Part shown: positions 14,607 to 23,705 of the stretch, piece by piece
Layout of the letters: every line of letters starts with the position of its first letter
Position numbering within the stretch: position 1 is the stretch's first letter
From: a gamma proteobacterium symbiont of Ctena orbiculata
Lineage (GTDB): Bacteria; Pseudomonadota; Gammaproteobacteria; Chromatiales; Chromatiaceae
DNA: 43,140 nucleotides
NCBI GenBank assembly: GCA_003058525.1
Contig: QBVD01000017.1
Coordinates: forward strand, 1-43,140
Direction: 5' to 3'
Notes under the pieces: generated by a model
What the model was told of the DNA's origin: nothing
Databases searched by the model: none
Seen by the model: only the letters and a program-made list of their open reading frames with translations
Position numbers and translations under genes: made by a program

Positions 14607-15416
14607 ATGGATGCAGAAGAATTTTTAAAACAAGGTCAATTAGACGAGGCTCTCCAGGCACTGCAGCAGACAATCCGAAAAGAGCCCTCGAACGCGAAAT
14701 TACGGGTCTTTCTCTTTCAATTACTCTGTGTAACCGGTGAATGGGAACGCGCACTGAGTCAATTGGACGTGGCCGGCGACATGGATTCACTGAATCTACC
14801 GATGACGCAGACCTATCGCGAGGCGATTCAATGCGAACTGTTCCGAAAAGAGGTATTCAGCGGTGAGAAATCCCCTTTGATTTTCGGCGATCCCCCCGAG
14901 TGGACCGCATTTCTCATCGAAGCGCTGAAACACGCTGGGGCTGGGGAATACGCTCAAGCCGAAACACTGCGTAATCAGGCCTTTGAGTTGGCGCCAGGAA
15001 GCGCCGGCACTATCGATGAGCAACCATTCGAATGGATTGCCGATGCCGACAATCGTATCGGACCGATGCTGGAGGCGATCATCAATGGCCGATACTATTG
15101 GATTCCGATGCAACGCCTGAAACAGGTGACTATCGATACGCCTGAGGATCTGAGGGATATGGTGTGGGCGCCTGCCCATTTGACGTTTGAGAACGAAGGT
15201 CAGACTGTTGCACTGATTCCTGCACGTTACCCGGCCACCGAGGAAGAGAGCGACGCGATGCTGAAGCTTTCCAGAAAAACCGAATGGCTGGAACCCTACC
15301 AAGGGCTCTATACCGGACTGGGACAAAGAATGTTTACAACCAATCTGGACGAGTATCCCCTGTTGAGTACCCGTCAGATTGATTTTAAAACATCGATAGA
15401 CAGCGAAGCGGACTAG
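14607..15416 (+). CDS. tagJ: T6SS accessory protein TagJ (ImpE family)
   Basis: This 269-residue protein starts with MDAEEFLKQGQLDEALQALQ, a TPR-like hairpin typical of ImpE/SciE proteins. It continues LRVFLFQLLCVTGEWERALSQLDVAGDMD, then the ImpE-specific FEWIADADNRIGPMLEAIINGRYYWIP and DLVWAP-like segment (DLRDMVWAPAHLTF). In Pseudomonas H1-T6SS, TagJ binds the TssB N-terminal helix and modulates ClpV-driven sheath recycling. It is the first gene after the hcp gap and probably begins its own transcript. It is followed by tssE. Full length. Confidence 0.93.
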   Translation: MDAEEFLKQGQLDEALQALQQTIRKEPSNAKLRVFLFQLLCVTGEWERALSQLDVAGDMDSLNLPMTQTYREAIQCELFRKEVFSGEKSPLIFGDPPEWTAFLIEALKHAGAGEYAQAETLRNQAFELAPGSAGTIDEQPFEWIADADNRIGPMLEAIINGRYYWIPMQRLKQVTIDTPEDLRDMVWAPAHLTFENEGQTVALIPARYPATEEESDAMLKLSRKTEWLEPYQGLYTGLGQRMFTTNLDEYPLLSTRQIDFKTSIDSEAD

Positions 15417-15482
15417 TCAAACCAATCATCAGTATGCATATCAAACGTTCCAAGCAAATGGCGGTTAATCGGAGTATTCAGT

Positions 15483-15998
15483 TTGAAAACCGCTAAACAA
15501 CAAAATCAGTTACAACCGTCTCTGCTTGACCGGCTAACCGATGATGAGCCAGGCAAAACCCGTGAATCACAAGATAAGCGGATCATCTCCATGCGTCGCC
15601 TGCGACAAATGGTCATGCGTGATTTAGCCTGGTTGCTGAACACCACCAATCTCTCGACCACAGAAGATCTTACTGCCTACCCGGAGGTGGAACATTCAGT
15701 ACTCAACTATGGTCTCACAGAGCTCTCGGGACATCTGGTAACGGGGATGGATCTTGCGCGACTGGAACGTTTGGTACGGCAGGCGATCCAGGATTATGAG
15801 CCGCGCATCTTACCGCAATCCGTCAGGGTACGCTCTATCAGAGACAGCGGCAAAGAGAGCCACAATCGATTGATGTTTGAAATCGAGGGTCAGCTATGGG
15901 CGGTGCCGACACCTTCCCATCTGCTTATCAAGACCCAGATCGACCTGGAGGAAGGTGGTGTGACCCTGTCCGATGCGTTCAGTTCTGGGTTGGAGTAA
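15483..15998 (+). CDS. tssE: T6SS baseplate subunit TssE (gp25-like)
   Basis: This 171-residue protein matches phage T4 gp25/lysozyme-like baseplate wedge proteins. It has an N-terminal PSLLDRLTDD motif, a helix SMRRLRQMVMRDLAWLLNT, YPEVEHSVLNYGLTELSGHLVTG, and a C-terminal REPRI-like region (DYEPRILPQSVRVRS). TssE links the sheath to the baseplate. The start codon is TTG with GGAG nine bases upstream; no in-frame ATG precedes the conserved region. It overlaps or abuts tssF, whose correct start lies 5 bases after the tssE stop. Confidence 0.96.
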   Translation: MKTAKQQNQLQPSLLDRLTDDEPGKTRESQDKRIISMRRLRQMVMRDLAWLLNTTNLSTTEDLTAYPEVEHSVLNYGLTELSGHLVTGMDLARLERLVRQAIQDYEPRILPQSVRVRSIRDSGKESHNRLMFEIEGQLWAVPTPSHLLIKTQIDLEEGGVTLSDAFSSGLE

Positions 15999-16002
15999 TC
16001 CC

Positions 16003-17874
16003 ATGGATCCGAGATTACTCAAATACTACAACAGCGAATTGCAGTTCATGCGCGAAATGGGAGCAGAGTTCGCAAAATCCTATCCCAAGATTGCCAGCCG
16101 TCTTTCACTCGACGAATTCGAATGTGCCGATCCCTATGTGGAGCGCCTGTTAGAGGGTTTCAGTTTTCTCGCAGCCAGAATCCAGCTTAAGATCGATGAG
16201 GAGTTCCCACGCTTTACTCAGCATCTGATGGAGCGAGTCTTTCCCCACTATCTCTGCCCCACTCCATCGATGATGGTGGTTCAGTTCCAGGCCGACATGC
16301 TGGAACCCTCCCTGGGAGACGGCTTCCCGCTGCCCCGCCACTCGATCCTGCGCAGCCGCCTTGGCAAGGGGAGCCACACGGCCTGTATCTATCGCAGCGC
16401 ACAAGATGTCACATTATGGCCGATCGAAATTCACAGCGCGGATTATCTCCCCACACCGGCGGCAATCAATCTGGCAGGTATCGGCAGACAGGAAAAGGCC
16501 AAGGCTGCCATACGCATCAGGCTGAACACTACCGGTGAGATCCCATTCAACAAGCTCGACCTGAACAAACTGCCCCTCTTTTTAACCGGAGGGGAAACCG
16601 GAATGCGTACCTTTGAGGCGCTGGCAGGCCACGCCTTGCGTATCACCGGTAAAAATCCGGATTCGGACCAATACAGCACCACGTCAGATCCCAGACCGGC
16701 ACGCATCATGGGGTTTGAGAAAGACGAATCCCTGCTGCCATATGGTCCCCGATCCTTTCAGGGTTATCGGTTCCTGGCGGAATACTATGCGCTACCCGAG
16801 CGATTCATGTTCATCGAACTGTTCGACCTGCAGCGGGTCATCAGTAATTGTGAGGGAAATTCACTGGATCTCTTCATCATGCTCGATGAGAGCGATCCCG
16901 AACTTGAAGATAGTCTGAACGAGTCAAACTTCCTGCTCTACTGCGCTCCGTGCATCAACCTTTTTCCGAAACGCGCCGACCGTATCCATTTGACCGACAG
17001 TGAAGCGGAATATCATATCCTGCCCGACCGGACCCGGCCTATGGACTATGAGGTGTATGAAATCGAGGAGATCAAGGGTTTCGGCAGCAGTAGCGAGCAG
17101 AGTCAGACCTTCTATCCCTTCTATGCCAGTAATGACTTTATCTCAACCGATCAGCCTCGAGCCTATTACGCCACCCATAGAATGCCTAGGTTGCTGTCAT
17201 CCAAACAACAGCGTGAGGGCGCCCGTTCCAGCTATGTGGGCAGTGAGGTATTTATCTCTATCGTTGATGGGGACGAAGCTCCCTTTCAAAGTGATCTACG
17301 GCAGCTTTCAGTAACGACACTCTGTACCAATCGTGATCTATCGATGCATCTTCCACTGGGTCACGGCGAATCAAACTTTAGCCTCGACAGCAGTACCCCG
17401 GTGAATAATATCCGCTGTATCGGTTCTCCCACGAAGCCCAAGCCATCCACCGCGAAGGGAGGCATCAGTTGGCGTCTGATCAATCATCTTTCGCTCAATT
17501 ATCTCTCACTCTCCGGTGAGGACAGGGAGCAGAGTACAGCGGCACTGAAGGACTTTTTACAACTCTATTCCGACACCGGCGATCCAACGATGCGAAAACA
17601 GATCGAAGGTGTCGTATCGATCACCTCAAAGCCGGTCAACAGACGTCTACCCAGTCCTGGCCCGATTGCATTTGGCCGCGGCCTGGAGGTAACCCTGACC
17701 TTGGATGAAATGGCATTCGAAGGCAGTGGCGCATTCCTGTTCGGTGCGATGATGGAACAGTTTTTTCGAAAATATACGGCAATCAACTCCTTCACGGAGA
17801 CGGTGATTGTCACCCTGCAACGCGGAGAGATCATGCGATGGCCGGTAAGGCTGGGTCTGAGACAAACGCTCTAG
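16003..17874 (+). CDS. tssF: T6SS baseplate subunit TssF
   Basis: This protein is 623 residues long from the ATG at 16003, which has GGAG just upstream. It begins MDPRLLKYYNSELQFMREMG, the standard TssF N-terminus, so a longer in-frame start at 15973 is rejected. Further landmarks are EFAKSYPKIASRLSLDEFECADPYVERLLEGFSFLAARIQLK, then FPHYLCPTPSMMVVQF and GFGSSSEQSQTFYPFY. TssF with TssG and TssK forms the baseplate wedge. It overlaps tssG by 37 bp, which indicates coupled translation. Confidence 0.97.
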   Translation: MDPRLLKYYNSELQFMREMGAEFAKSYPKIASRLSLDEFECADPYVERLLEGFSFLAARIQLKIDEEFPRFTQHLMERVFPHYLCPTPSMMVVQFQADMLEPSLGDGFPLPRHSILRSRLGKGSHTACIYRSAQDVTLWPIEIHSADYLPTPAAINLAGIGRQEKAKAAIRIRLNTTGEIPFNKLDLNKLPLFLTGGETGMRTFEALAGHALRITGKNPDSDQYSTTSDPRPARIMGFEKDESLLPYGPRSFQGYRFLAEYYALPERFMFIELFDLQRVISNCEGNSLDLFIMLDESDPELEDSLNESNFLLYCAPCINLFPKRADRIHLTDSEAEYHILPDRTRPMDYEVYEIEEIKGFGSSSEQSQTFYPFYASNDFISTDQPRAYYATHRMPRLLSSKQQREGARSSYVGSEVFISIVDGDEAPFQSDLRQLSVTTLCTNRDLSMHLPLGHGESNFSLDSSTPVNNIRCIGSPTKPKPSTAKGGISWRLINHLSLNYLSLSGEDREQSTAALKDFLQLYSDTGDPTMRKQIEGVVSITSKPVNRRLPSPGPIAFGRGLEVTLTLDEMAFEGSGAFLFGAMMEQFFRKYTAINSFTETVIVTLQRGEIMRWPVRLGLRQTL

Positions 17875-18878
17875 GTCTGTTTGACAGGCTACAACAGGCA
17901 CCCTATCGCTTTGATTTTTATCAGGCGATGCGGCGGCTGGAGTGCGCCTATCCGAAACAGCCGCGTCTGGGTGAGTCACTGCATACCAAACATGATGCAA
18001 TTCGACTCGGTCAGGATCCGACCATGGGGTTTCAGCCATCAACCCTTTCCTCATTCAAACAGGGCAAGGGGGGATTACCGCCCCGTCTGGGTGTCTACTT
18101 TTTTGGTTTGTTAGGCCCCAACGGGCCTCTCCCACTTCATCTGACCGAATATGTCCACGACCGAATACACAACGAGCATGACGCCACCCAAGTCGCTTTT
18201 CTCGATCATTTTCAGCATCGGCTGCTAACCCTCTTCTACCGGGTCTGGGCAAACGGTCAGCCGACCGTCAGTTTCGATCGCCCGGAACAGGACAGATTCG
18301 GTAACTATCTCGGTTCTGTATTCGGCATCGGATCCCCCCACCTTCGTGATCGCGATGCGATGCCGGACCTGGCAAAACTGCACTATGCCGGGAGACTCTC
18401 GGATCAGACCCGCAATGCAGAAGGTCTGGAAGCGATCATACAAGACTTTTTCCAACTTCCGGTACATATCGACGAGTTTGTCGGGACCTGGATCGAACTG
18501 CCTGACAACAGCCGTTGTCGATTGGGTGCCTCGACGGATATCAGTACACTGGGGGCGACGATTATCGTGGGTGACCGGGTTTGGCAGGGACAGCAGAAAT
18601 TCCGCATTGTGATGGGAGCCGTCGAATATAACGACTACCAACGTATGCTACCCGGCGGCGAGAGTCTGAAAAGACTCATCGCAATCGTAAAAAACTATAT
18701 CGGGGATGAGCAGGACTGGGAGTTGAACCTGATCCTGCAGGAGCAAGAGGTACCGCAGTTAAGCCTGGATGGTGAAAGCCGACTCGGCTGGACGACATGG
18801 CTTGCTCAGGAACCCCTGGGCCGGGACGGCGATGACTTGTTCCTGCATCCGCTTGAAATCAGAGGGCTTCATACATGA
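17838..18878 (+). CDS. tssG: T6SS baseplate subunit TssG
   Basis: This 346-residue protein has LFDRLQQAPYRFDFYQAMRRLECAYP near the N-terminus. It then has LGVYFFGLLGPNGPLPLHLTEYVHDRIHNEHD and FLDHFQHRLLTLFYRVW, all signature TssG segments. It associates with TssF in the wedge complex. GGAGAG lies before the ATG, inside tssF. The stop codon overlaps the tssH start as ATGA. Full length, no anomaly. Confidence 0.97.
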   Translation: MAGKAGSETNALGLFDRLQQAPYRFDFYQAMRRLECAYPKQPRLGESLHTKHDAIRLGQDPTMGFQPSTLSSFKQGKGGLPPRLGVYFFGLLGPNGPLPLHLTEYVHDRIHNEHDATQVAFLDHFQHRLLTLFYRVWANGQPTVSFDRPEQDRFGNYLGSVFGIGSPHLRDRDAMPDLAKLHYAGRLSDQTRNAEGLEAIIQDFFQLPVHIDEFVGTWIELPDNSRCRLGASTDISTLGATIIVGDRVWQGQQKFRIVMGAVEYNDYQRMLPGGESLKRLIAIVKNYIGDEQDWELNLILQEQEVPQLSLDGESRLGWTTWLAQEPLGRDGDDLFLHPLEIRGLHT

Positions 18879-21637
18879 GCGAGATAAATCGTGCCGCACT
18901 GTTTGGAAAACTGAACAGCCTCGGCTACAAGGCCATCGAAAGTGCGACGGTATTCTGCAAAATGCGCGGGAATCCCTATGTGGAGCTGGTTCACTGGTTT
19001 CATCAGATTTTGCAACTGCAGGATTCAGACATCCACCGCATCATCAAGCAGTTCAACATCGATCCCTCCCACCTGGCGAAGGATATAACCGAAACCCTCG
19101 ACGCATTACCCCGGGGTTCGACCTCGATTTCCGACCTCTCATCCCATGTGGAAGAGGCCACCGAACGAGGCTGGGTCTACGGCACTCTGATGTTCGGGGA
19201 CAGCCAGGTGCGCACTGGTTACCTGATCATCGGGATATTGAAGACCAACAGTCTACGCAATGCCCTGATGCGCATTTCCGACCAGTTCAAAAAGCTCAGT
19301 ATCGATACCCTCACAGACCGTTTTAACGAAGTGGTTGAAGGCTCTCCGGAACAGGCGCTGCGTTCCAATGACGGCTTCCAAGTCGGCGGTGGCGCCGCTC
19401 CCGGTGAGGCCAGTGATGCCATCGCCCCGGCCCAGATGGGCAAGCAGCAGGCACTGCATCAATTTTCCGTAGACCTGACCGAACGGGCCAGAAACGGAGA
19501 AATCGATCCGATTGTCGGGCGTGATGAGGAGATTCGCCAGATTGTCGATATCCTGATGCGCAGACGCCAGAATAACCCAATCCTTACCGGCGAGGCCGGT
19601 GTCGGCAAGACCGCAGTAGTGGAAGGCTTCGCCCTGCGTATCGCCCGGGGTGACGTACCCCCTTCACTGAAAGAGGTCACCCTGCGGGTACTCGATGTCG
19701 GTCTGTTGCAGGCCGGCGCAAGCATGAAGGGAGAGTTCGAGAATCGGCTCAAGCAGGTGATCGAAGAGGTCCAGTCCTCCGAAAAACCGATCATCCTGTT
19801 TATCGACGAGGCGCACACCCTGATCGGTGCCGGCGGCAGTGCCGGTACCGGGGATGCGGCCAATCTGCTGAAACCCGCCCTCGCACGCGGCACCCTACGT
19901 ACAGTAGCCGCCACAACCTGGGCGGAATATAAGAAATATATCGAGAAAGATCCTGCCCTGACCCGACGCTTTCAGGTGGTGCAGGTGGATGAACCAGACG
20001 AAGATCGGGCCATCCGCATGATGCGCGGCGTGGCATCGACCCTGGAAGGTCACCATCAGGTGCAGATCCTGGATGAGGCACTGGATGCCTCGGTCAGACT
20101 CTCTCATCGCTATATCCCTGCCCGTCAACTACCGGATAAATCGGTCAGCCTGTTGGATACCACCTGCGCCAGGGTTGCCATCAGCCAGGCGGCTGTTCCT
20201 GCAGAGGTGGATGACAGCCAGCGCCGCATCGAGGCCTTTGAGACGGAAATGGCGATCATCGGCCGGGAGAAGGCCATCGGCATGGATACCGAGGAGCGTG
20301 AAAGCGCCACCCTGGAAAAACTGGAGCAGGAGCGCGATCGCCTGGTCCAGCTCTCAGAACGCTGGGAGACCGAAAAGGCGCTGGTGGAAGAACTGCTGCA
20401 GATACAAAACCAGCTCAAGGGATTGAACGGTGGCGATGAAGATACCGGCACCGAAGAAAATGCCGGCGAGGACACCGAAACGCAAAGCAAGATCGGGGTC
20501 AGCGATGAAACGGAGGACACGGGCTCTGATTCCGCATCTGATCTATCGGCCGAAGAGATGATGCAGCGTCTGATCGAACTCAAATCGGAATTGAGCGAAC
20601 TGCAAGGCGAACGCCCACTGATCCTGCCCAGCGTGGATGCTCAGGCAGTCGCCTCCGTCGTCGGTGACTGGACTGGAATTCCAGTCGGACGGATGGTGAA
20701 AAATGAGATCGAAACCATCCTCAACCTCAGTGACACCCTGGCAAGACGCGTCATCGGTCAAGACCACGCCCTGCAGATGATCTCCCGCCGTATCCAGACC
20801 TCACGGGCCAATCTGGACAATCCTAACAAACCGATCGGCGTGTTCATGCTCTGCGGCCCCTCAGGGGTGGGCAAGACCGAGACCGGACTTACATTGGCGG
20901 AATCATTGTATGGGGGTGAACAGAATGTCATCACCATCAACATGAGCGAGTTTCAGGAGGCGCACACGGTCTCCACCCTGAAAGGGGCGCCTCCAGGGTA
21001 TGTCGGCTATGGCGAAGGCGGAATATTGACCGAAGCGGTGCGACGCAAACCCTATAGCGTGGTCCTGCTGGATGAGGTGGAGAAGGCTCATCCCGACGTC
21101 CATGAGATCTTTTTTCAAGTATTCGATAAAGGTTGGATGGAAGATGGCGAGGGCCGCCATATCGATTTCAAGAACACCTTGATTCTGCTGACCTCCAACG
21201 TGGGCACGGAGATGATCGACAATCTGTGCAAGGATCCCGATTTGATGCCGGAGCCCGATGCCATCGCCAGCTCACTGCACGATCCCCTGCTGAAGGTCTT
21301 TCCCGCCGCCCTGCTCGGCCGGCTGGTGGTGATACCCTACTATCCTCTGAGTGACGATGTCCTGGCCAAGGTAGTGCGTCTGCAGCTGGGCCGTATCGAA
21401 TCCCGTATCCAAGAAAATCATGGCATTCCGCTCACCTATGAGGATAGTGTCGTGAAGCTGATCATCAGCCGCTGCACAGAGGTGGAGAGCGGTGCCCGCA
21501 TGGTGGATGCCATCCTCACCAACACCCTGCTGCCGGAGATCAGCAGACACATTCTGATTGAAAAGATGGAGGCCCGCCCGATTGGAAAAATCCACATTGG
21601 TGTGGAGAATGAAGAATTCAGCTATAACTTTTCTTGA
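18875..21637 (+). CDS. tssH: T6SS sheath-recycling AAA+ ATPase TssH (ClpV)
   Basis: This 920-residue protein has a ClpN-like N-domain (MSEINRAALFGKLNSLGYKA). AAA-1 has Walker A GEAGVGKT (239-246) and Walker B ILFIDEAH. AAA-2 has Walker A GPSGVGKT (about 661-668) and Walker B VVLLDEVEKAHPD. The YVGYGEGG pore motif is present. ClpV extracts contracted TssBC for reuse. The middle domain contains an unusually acidic low-complexity stretch (about residues 518-558, rich in Asp, Glu, Gly and Thr), which makes the protein longer than a typical ClpV of about 870-900 residues. It is translated from an ATGA overlap with tssG. Confidence 0.97.
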   Translation: MSEINRAALFGKLNSLGYKAIESATVFCKMRGNPYVELVHWFHQILQLQDSDIHRIIKQFNIDPSHLAKDITETLDALPRGSTSISDLSSHVEEATERGWVYGTLMFGDSQVRTGYLIIGILKTNSLRNALMRISDQFKKLSIDTLTDRFNEVVEGSPEQALRSNDGFQVGGGAAPGEASDAIAPAQMGKQQALHQFSVDLTERARNGEIDPIVGRDEEIRQIVDILMRRRQNNPILTGEAGVGKTAVVEGFALRIARGDVPPSLKEVTLRVLDVGLLQAGASMKGEFENRLKQVIEEVQSSEKPIILFIDEAHTLIGAGGSAGTGDAANLLKPALARGTLRTVAATTWAEYKKYIEKDPALTRRFQVVQVDEPDEDRAIRMMRGVASTLEGHHQVQILDEALDASVRLSHRYIPARQLPDKSVSLLDTTCARVAISQAAVPAEVDDSQRRIEAFETEMAIIGREKAIGMDTEERESATLEKLEQERDRLVQLSERWETEKALVEELLQIQNQLKGLNGGDEDTGTEENAGEDTETQSKIGVSDETEDTGSDSASDLSAEEMMQRLIELKSELSELQGERPLILPSVDAQAVASVVGDWTGIPVGRMVKNEIETILNLSDTLARRVIGQDHALQMISRRIQTSRANLDNPNKPIGVFMLCGPSGVGKTETGLTLAESLYGGEQNVITINMSEFQEAHTVSTLKGAPPGYVGYGEGGILTEAVRRKPYSVVLLDEVEKAHPDVHEIFFQVFDKGWMEDGEGRHIDFKNTLILLTSNVGTEMIDNLCKDPDLMPEPDAIASSLHDPLLKVFPAALLGRLVVIPYYPLSDDVLAKVVRLQLGRIESRIQENHGIPLTYEDSVVKLIISRCTEVESGARMVDAILTNTLLPEISRHILIEKMEARPIGKIHIGVENEEFSYNFS

Positions 21638-21695
21638 AGCCGAAGAAAAGCGACAGAGATAACCAGTTGTTGACATGTTTTCTGAAAGCGGTGCG

Positions 21696-23201
21696 ATGAA
21701 AATTACATTGACAGTCAAACAGGTTGCCGGGGCACCCCCGACACAGCCTATGACTGTAACCTTCGATGAGCAGGGCGGGAGTATCGGCCGCCGGGATGAG
21801 AATGACTGGATATTACCCGATCCGGAACGCTTTATATCGGGACGCCATGCCCAGATCGATTTCAGCGATGAATCATTTCATATCAGCGATCTGAGCTCCA
21901 ATGGGGTGTTCATAAACCGTTCCGCGCAGCCCTTGGGGAAGAATAACCGTGTCGCCCTGCAGGATGGTGACAGCTTCACCATCGGTGATTACGAAATCGG
22001 CGTATCAGTAGAAAAGCCTGCCAGTCAAACCCTGGAGACAAATAGTTTCGAGGGCCTGGATGATCCTTTTGCCCGCATGGTGGATGCAGAGGCCGGGCAA
22101 GACCTGGAAGAGGCTTTTTCCACACCGTTGGAGCAACCGCAATCGGAACCGGTCATCGAGGAAGACTACTCCCTGGATGAGCCGGAGACACCCAGTCTGG
22201 AGACGGACGAGCCACTCCCAGAGAGCGGAACCTCAAGCCTCCCATCCCAATCAGACCACACCTCCGATTTGAACGCTTACTTCAATCAGCCGACTCCGAT
22301 CCCGGAAGATTGGGACCTGGATGATGACGGTAGTGATCGTAAGGATGAGTCACAGGCCCTATCCCCCCCCAATCTGCCTCCCCTCGATCAGGAGCCGGTT
22401 CCAGCCACTCCGCCACAGACGTCTCATATACCGCCTTTACAACCGAGTGATATGAACGAACCATCTCCCGCAGTCAACAGGGAATCGATTCCCAGGCCGG
22501 GTAAACAGGCAGACACGGCAGCAACCGCTCCTGTGCAACCTCCCTCGGAGAGAGCGGCGCCCAATATCGCACAGTCATCCGATGAAGCCACCATGCGTCG
22601 AGTCCTGGCTGAAAGCATGGGAATATCCGAAGAGCACATTGCCGACCTGCCGATGGAGACCCTGTTGCAGAACCTGGGGAAGATATTGCGCACCAGTGTC
22701 AACGGCACCATGTCGATGCTTCGCGCCAGGGCACAGATGAAGGGAGAGTTCCGCATGTCCCAGACCATGATACAGCCGGTCGAGAACAATCCACTGAAGT
22801 TCTCCATCAATATCGAGGAGGCGCTGCGCCATATCATCAATCCCAATCCCAGCAGCGGCTACCTCTCCCCGCTGTCGGCATTCGAAGAGGCTCATGAAGA
22901 CATCGAGGCGCATATGCTGGCGGTAATGGTGGGCATGCAGGCCGCCTTGCATGCCGTGTTGCAACGCTTCAAACCGGAAATCCTGGAGCAGCGCCTGGGT
23001 CAACAGGCAATACTGGAAAAACTACCGCTCTACAGACAAGCCAAGACCTGGGAACTCTTCACCGAGCTCTATTCGGAGATTGCAAACGAAGCCGAGGACG
23101 ATTTTCACCAACTTTTCGGACGCACCTTCTCTCAAGCCTATGAAGAGCAGATACGTCGCTTGGAATCACTCAAACAACCCGACCCTGGTTTACCCAACTG
23201 A
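21696..23201 (+). CDS. tagH: FHA-domain T6SS regulator TagH (Fha)
   Basis: This protein is 501 residues from MKITLTVKQ; an upstream ATG at 21675 would add seven residues. The N-terminal FHA domain shows GGSIGRRDENDWILPD, ISGRHAQIDF and LSSNGVFIN, the phosphothreonine-binding fold. A long Pro/Ser/Glu-rich linker (about 110-300) follows. The C-terminal T6SS FHA domain starts around MRRVLAESMGISEEHIADLP and includes the SPLSAFEEAHEDIEAHMLAVMVGMQAAL segment. In H1-type systems Fha1 is phosphorylated by PpkA and reversed by PppA to license assembly; both partners are encoded in this window. Confidence 0.92.
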   Translation: MKITLTVKQVAGAPPTQPMTVTFDEQGGSIGRRDENDWILPDPERFISGRHAQIDFSDESFHISDLSSNGVFINRSAQPLGKNNRVALQDGDSFTIGDYEIGVSVEKPASQTLETNSFEGLDDPFARMVDAEAGQDLEEAFSTPLEQPQSEPVIEEDYSLDEPETPSLETDEPLPESGTSSLPSQSDHTSDLNAYFNQPTPIPEDWDLDDDGSDRKDESQALSPPNLPPLDQEPVPATPPQTSHIPPLQPSDMNEPSPAVNRESIPRPGKQADTAATAPVQPPSERAAPNIAQSSDEATMRRVLAESMGISEEHIADLPMETLLQNLGKILRTSVNGTMSMLRARAQMKGEFRMSQTMIQPVENNPLKFSINIEEALRHIINPNPSSGYLSPLSAFEEAHEDIEAHMLAVMVGMQAALHAVLQRFKPEILEQRLGQQAILEKLPLYRQAKTWELFTELYSEIANEAEDDFHQLFGRTFSQAYEEQIRRLESLKQPDPGLPN

Positions 23202-23216
23202 CAGAAAGGCACGCAG

Positions 23217-23681
23217 ATGAAATCAATCATAAGAAACCTACTGCATATTTTTGCACTTCTCTACTTGGCGATGGTGATGGGGTGTTCGAGTGTCTCCAGT
23301 GTAACAGTGACGATGAGTGCCGCTCAAAGCGTCAACCCCGACATCAACGACCGGCCCTCGCCTATCGTCGCCCGGATCTATGAACTGAAATCGCTGAGTG
23401 TCTTCAACAACGCAGATTTCTTCAACCTGTTTGAACAGGATGTAGCTCTATTGGGAGATGAGATGTTGATGCGGGACGAACTCCATTTCCAACCCGGCGA
23501 GGTAAAGCTATTGGAACGGGAACTGCAACCGGATACACGTTATGTGGGTGTAATTGGTGCCTATCGTGATATCGAAAACGCCACCTGGCGCAGGTCAATC
23601 GAGATCAATCTGCACGATGAAACAGCCTTTGTGATAGAGTTTGGAAAGAGCGGCATCACACTCCAAAAAAAAAGTAAATAA
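23217..23681 (+). CDS. tssJ: T6SS outer-membrane lipoprotein TssJ
   Basis: This 154-residue lipoprotein has a signal peptide with lipobox MVMGC (Cys23). The mature part has the transthyretin-like TssJ fold motifs: VNPDINDRPSPIVARIYELKS, FNNADFFNLFEQD, then LLERELQPDTRYVGVIGAYRDIENATWR. It anchors TssM to the outer membrane in the TssJLM complex. It lies 15 bases after tagH and 25 before tssK, inside one operon. Confidence 0.95.
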   Translation: MKSIIRNLLHIFALLYLAMVMGCSSVSSVTVTMSAAQSVNPDINDRPSPIVARIYELKSLSVFNNADFFNLFEQDVALLGDEMLMRDELHFQPGEVKLLERELQPDTRYVGVIGAYRDIENATWRRSIEINLHDETAFVIEFGKSGITLQKKSK

Positions 23682-23705
23682 CTTACTGTAAAAGAGCCGA
23701 ACATA

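Noticed and set aside
15973-16002. Upstream in-frame ATG giving TssF ten extra residues
   Set aside because: The extra part overlaps tssE. The ATG at 16003 gives the family N-terminus MDPRLLKYYNSEL and has GGAG upstream.
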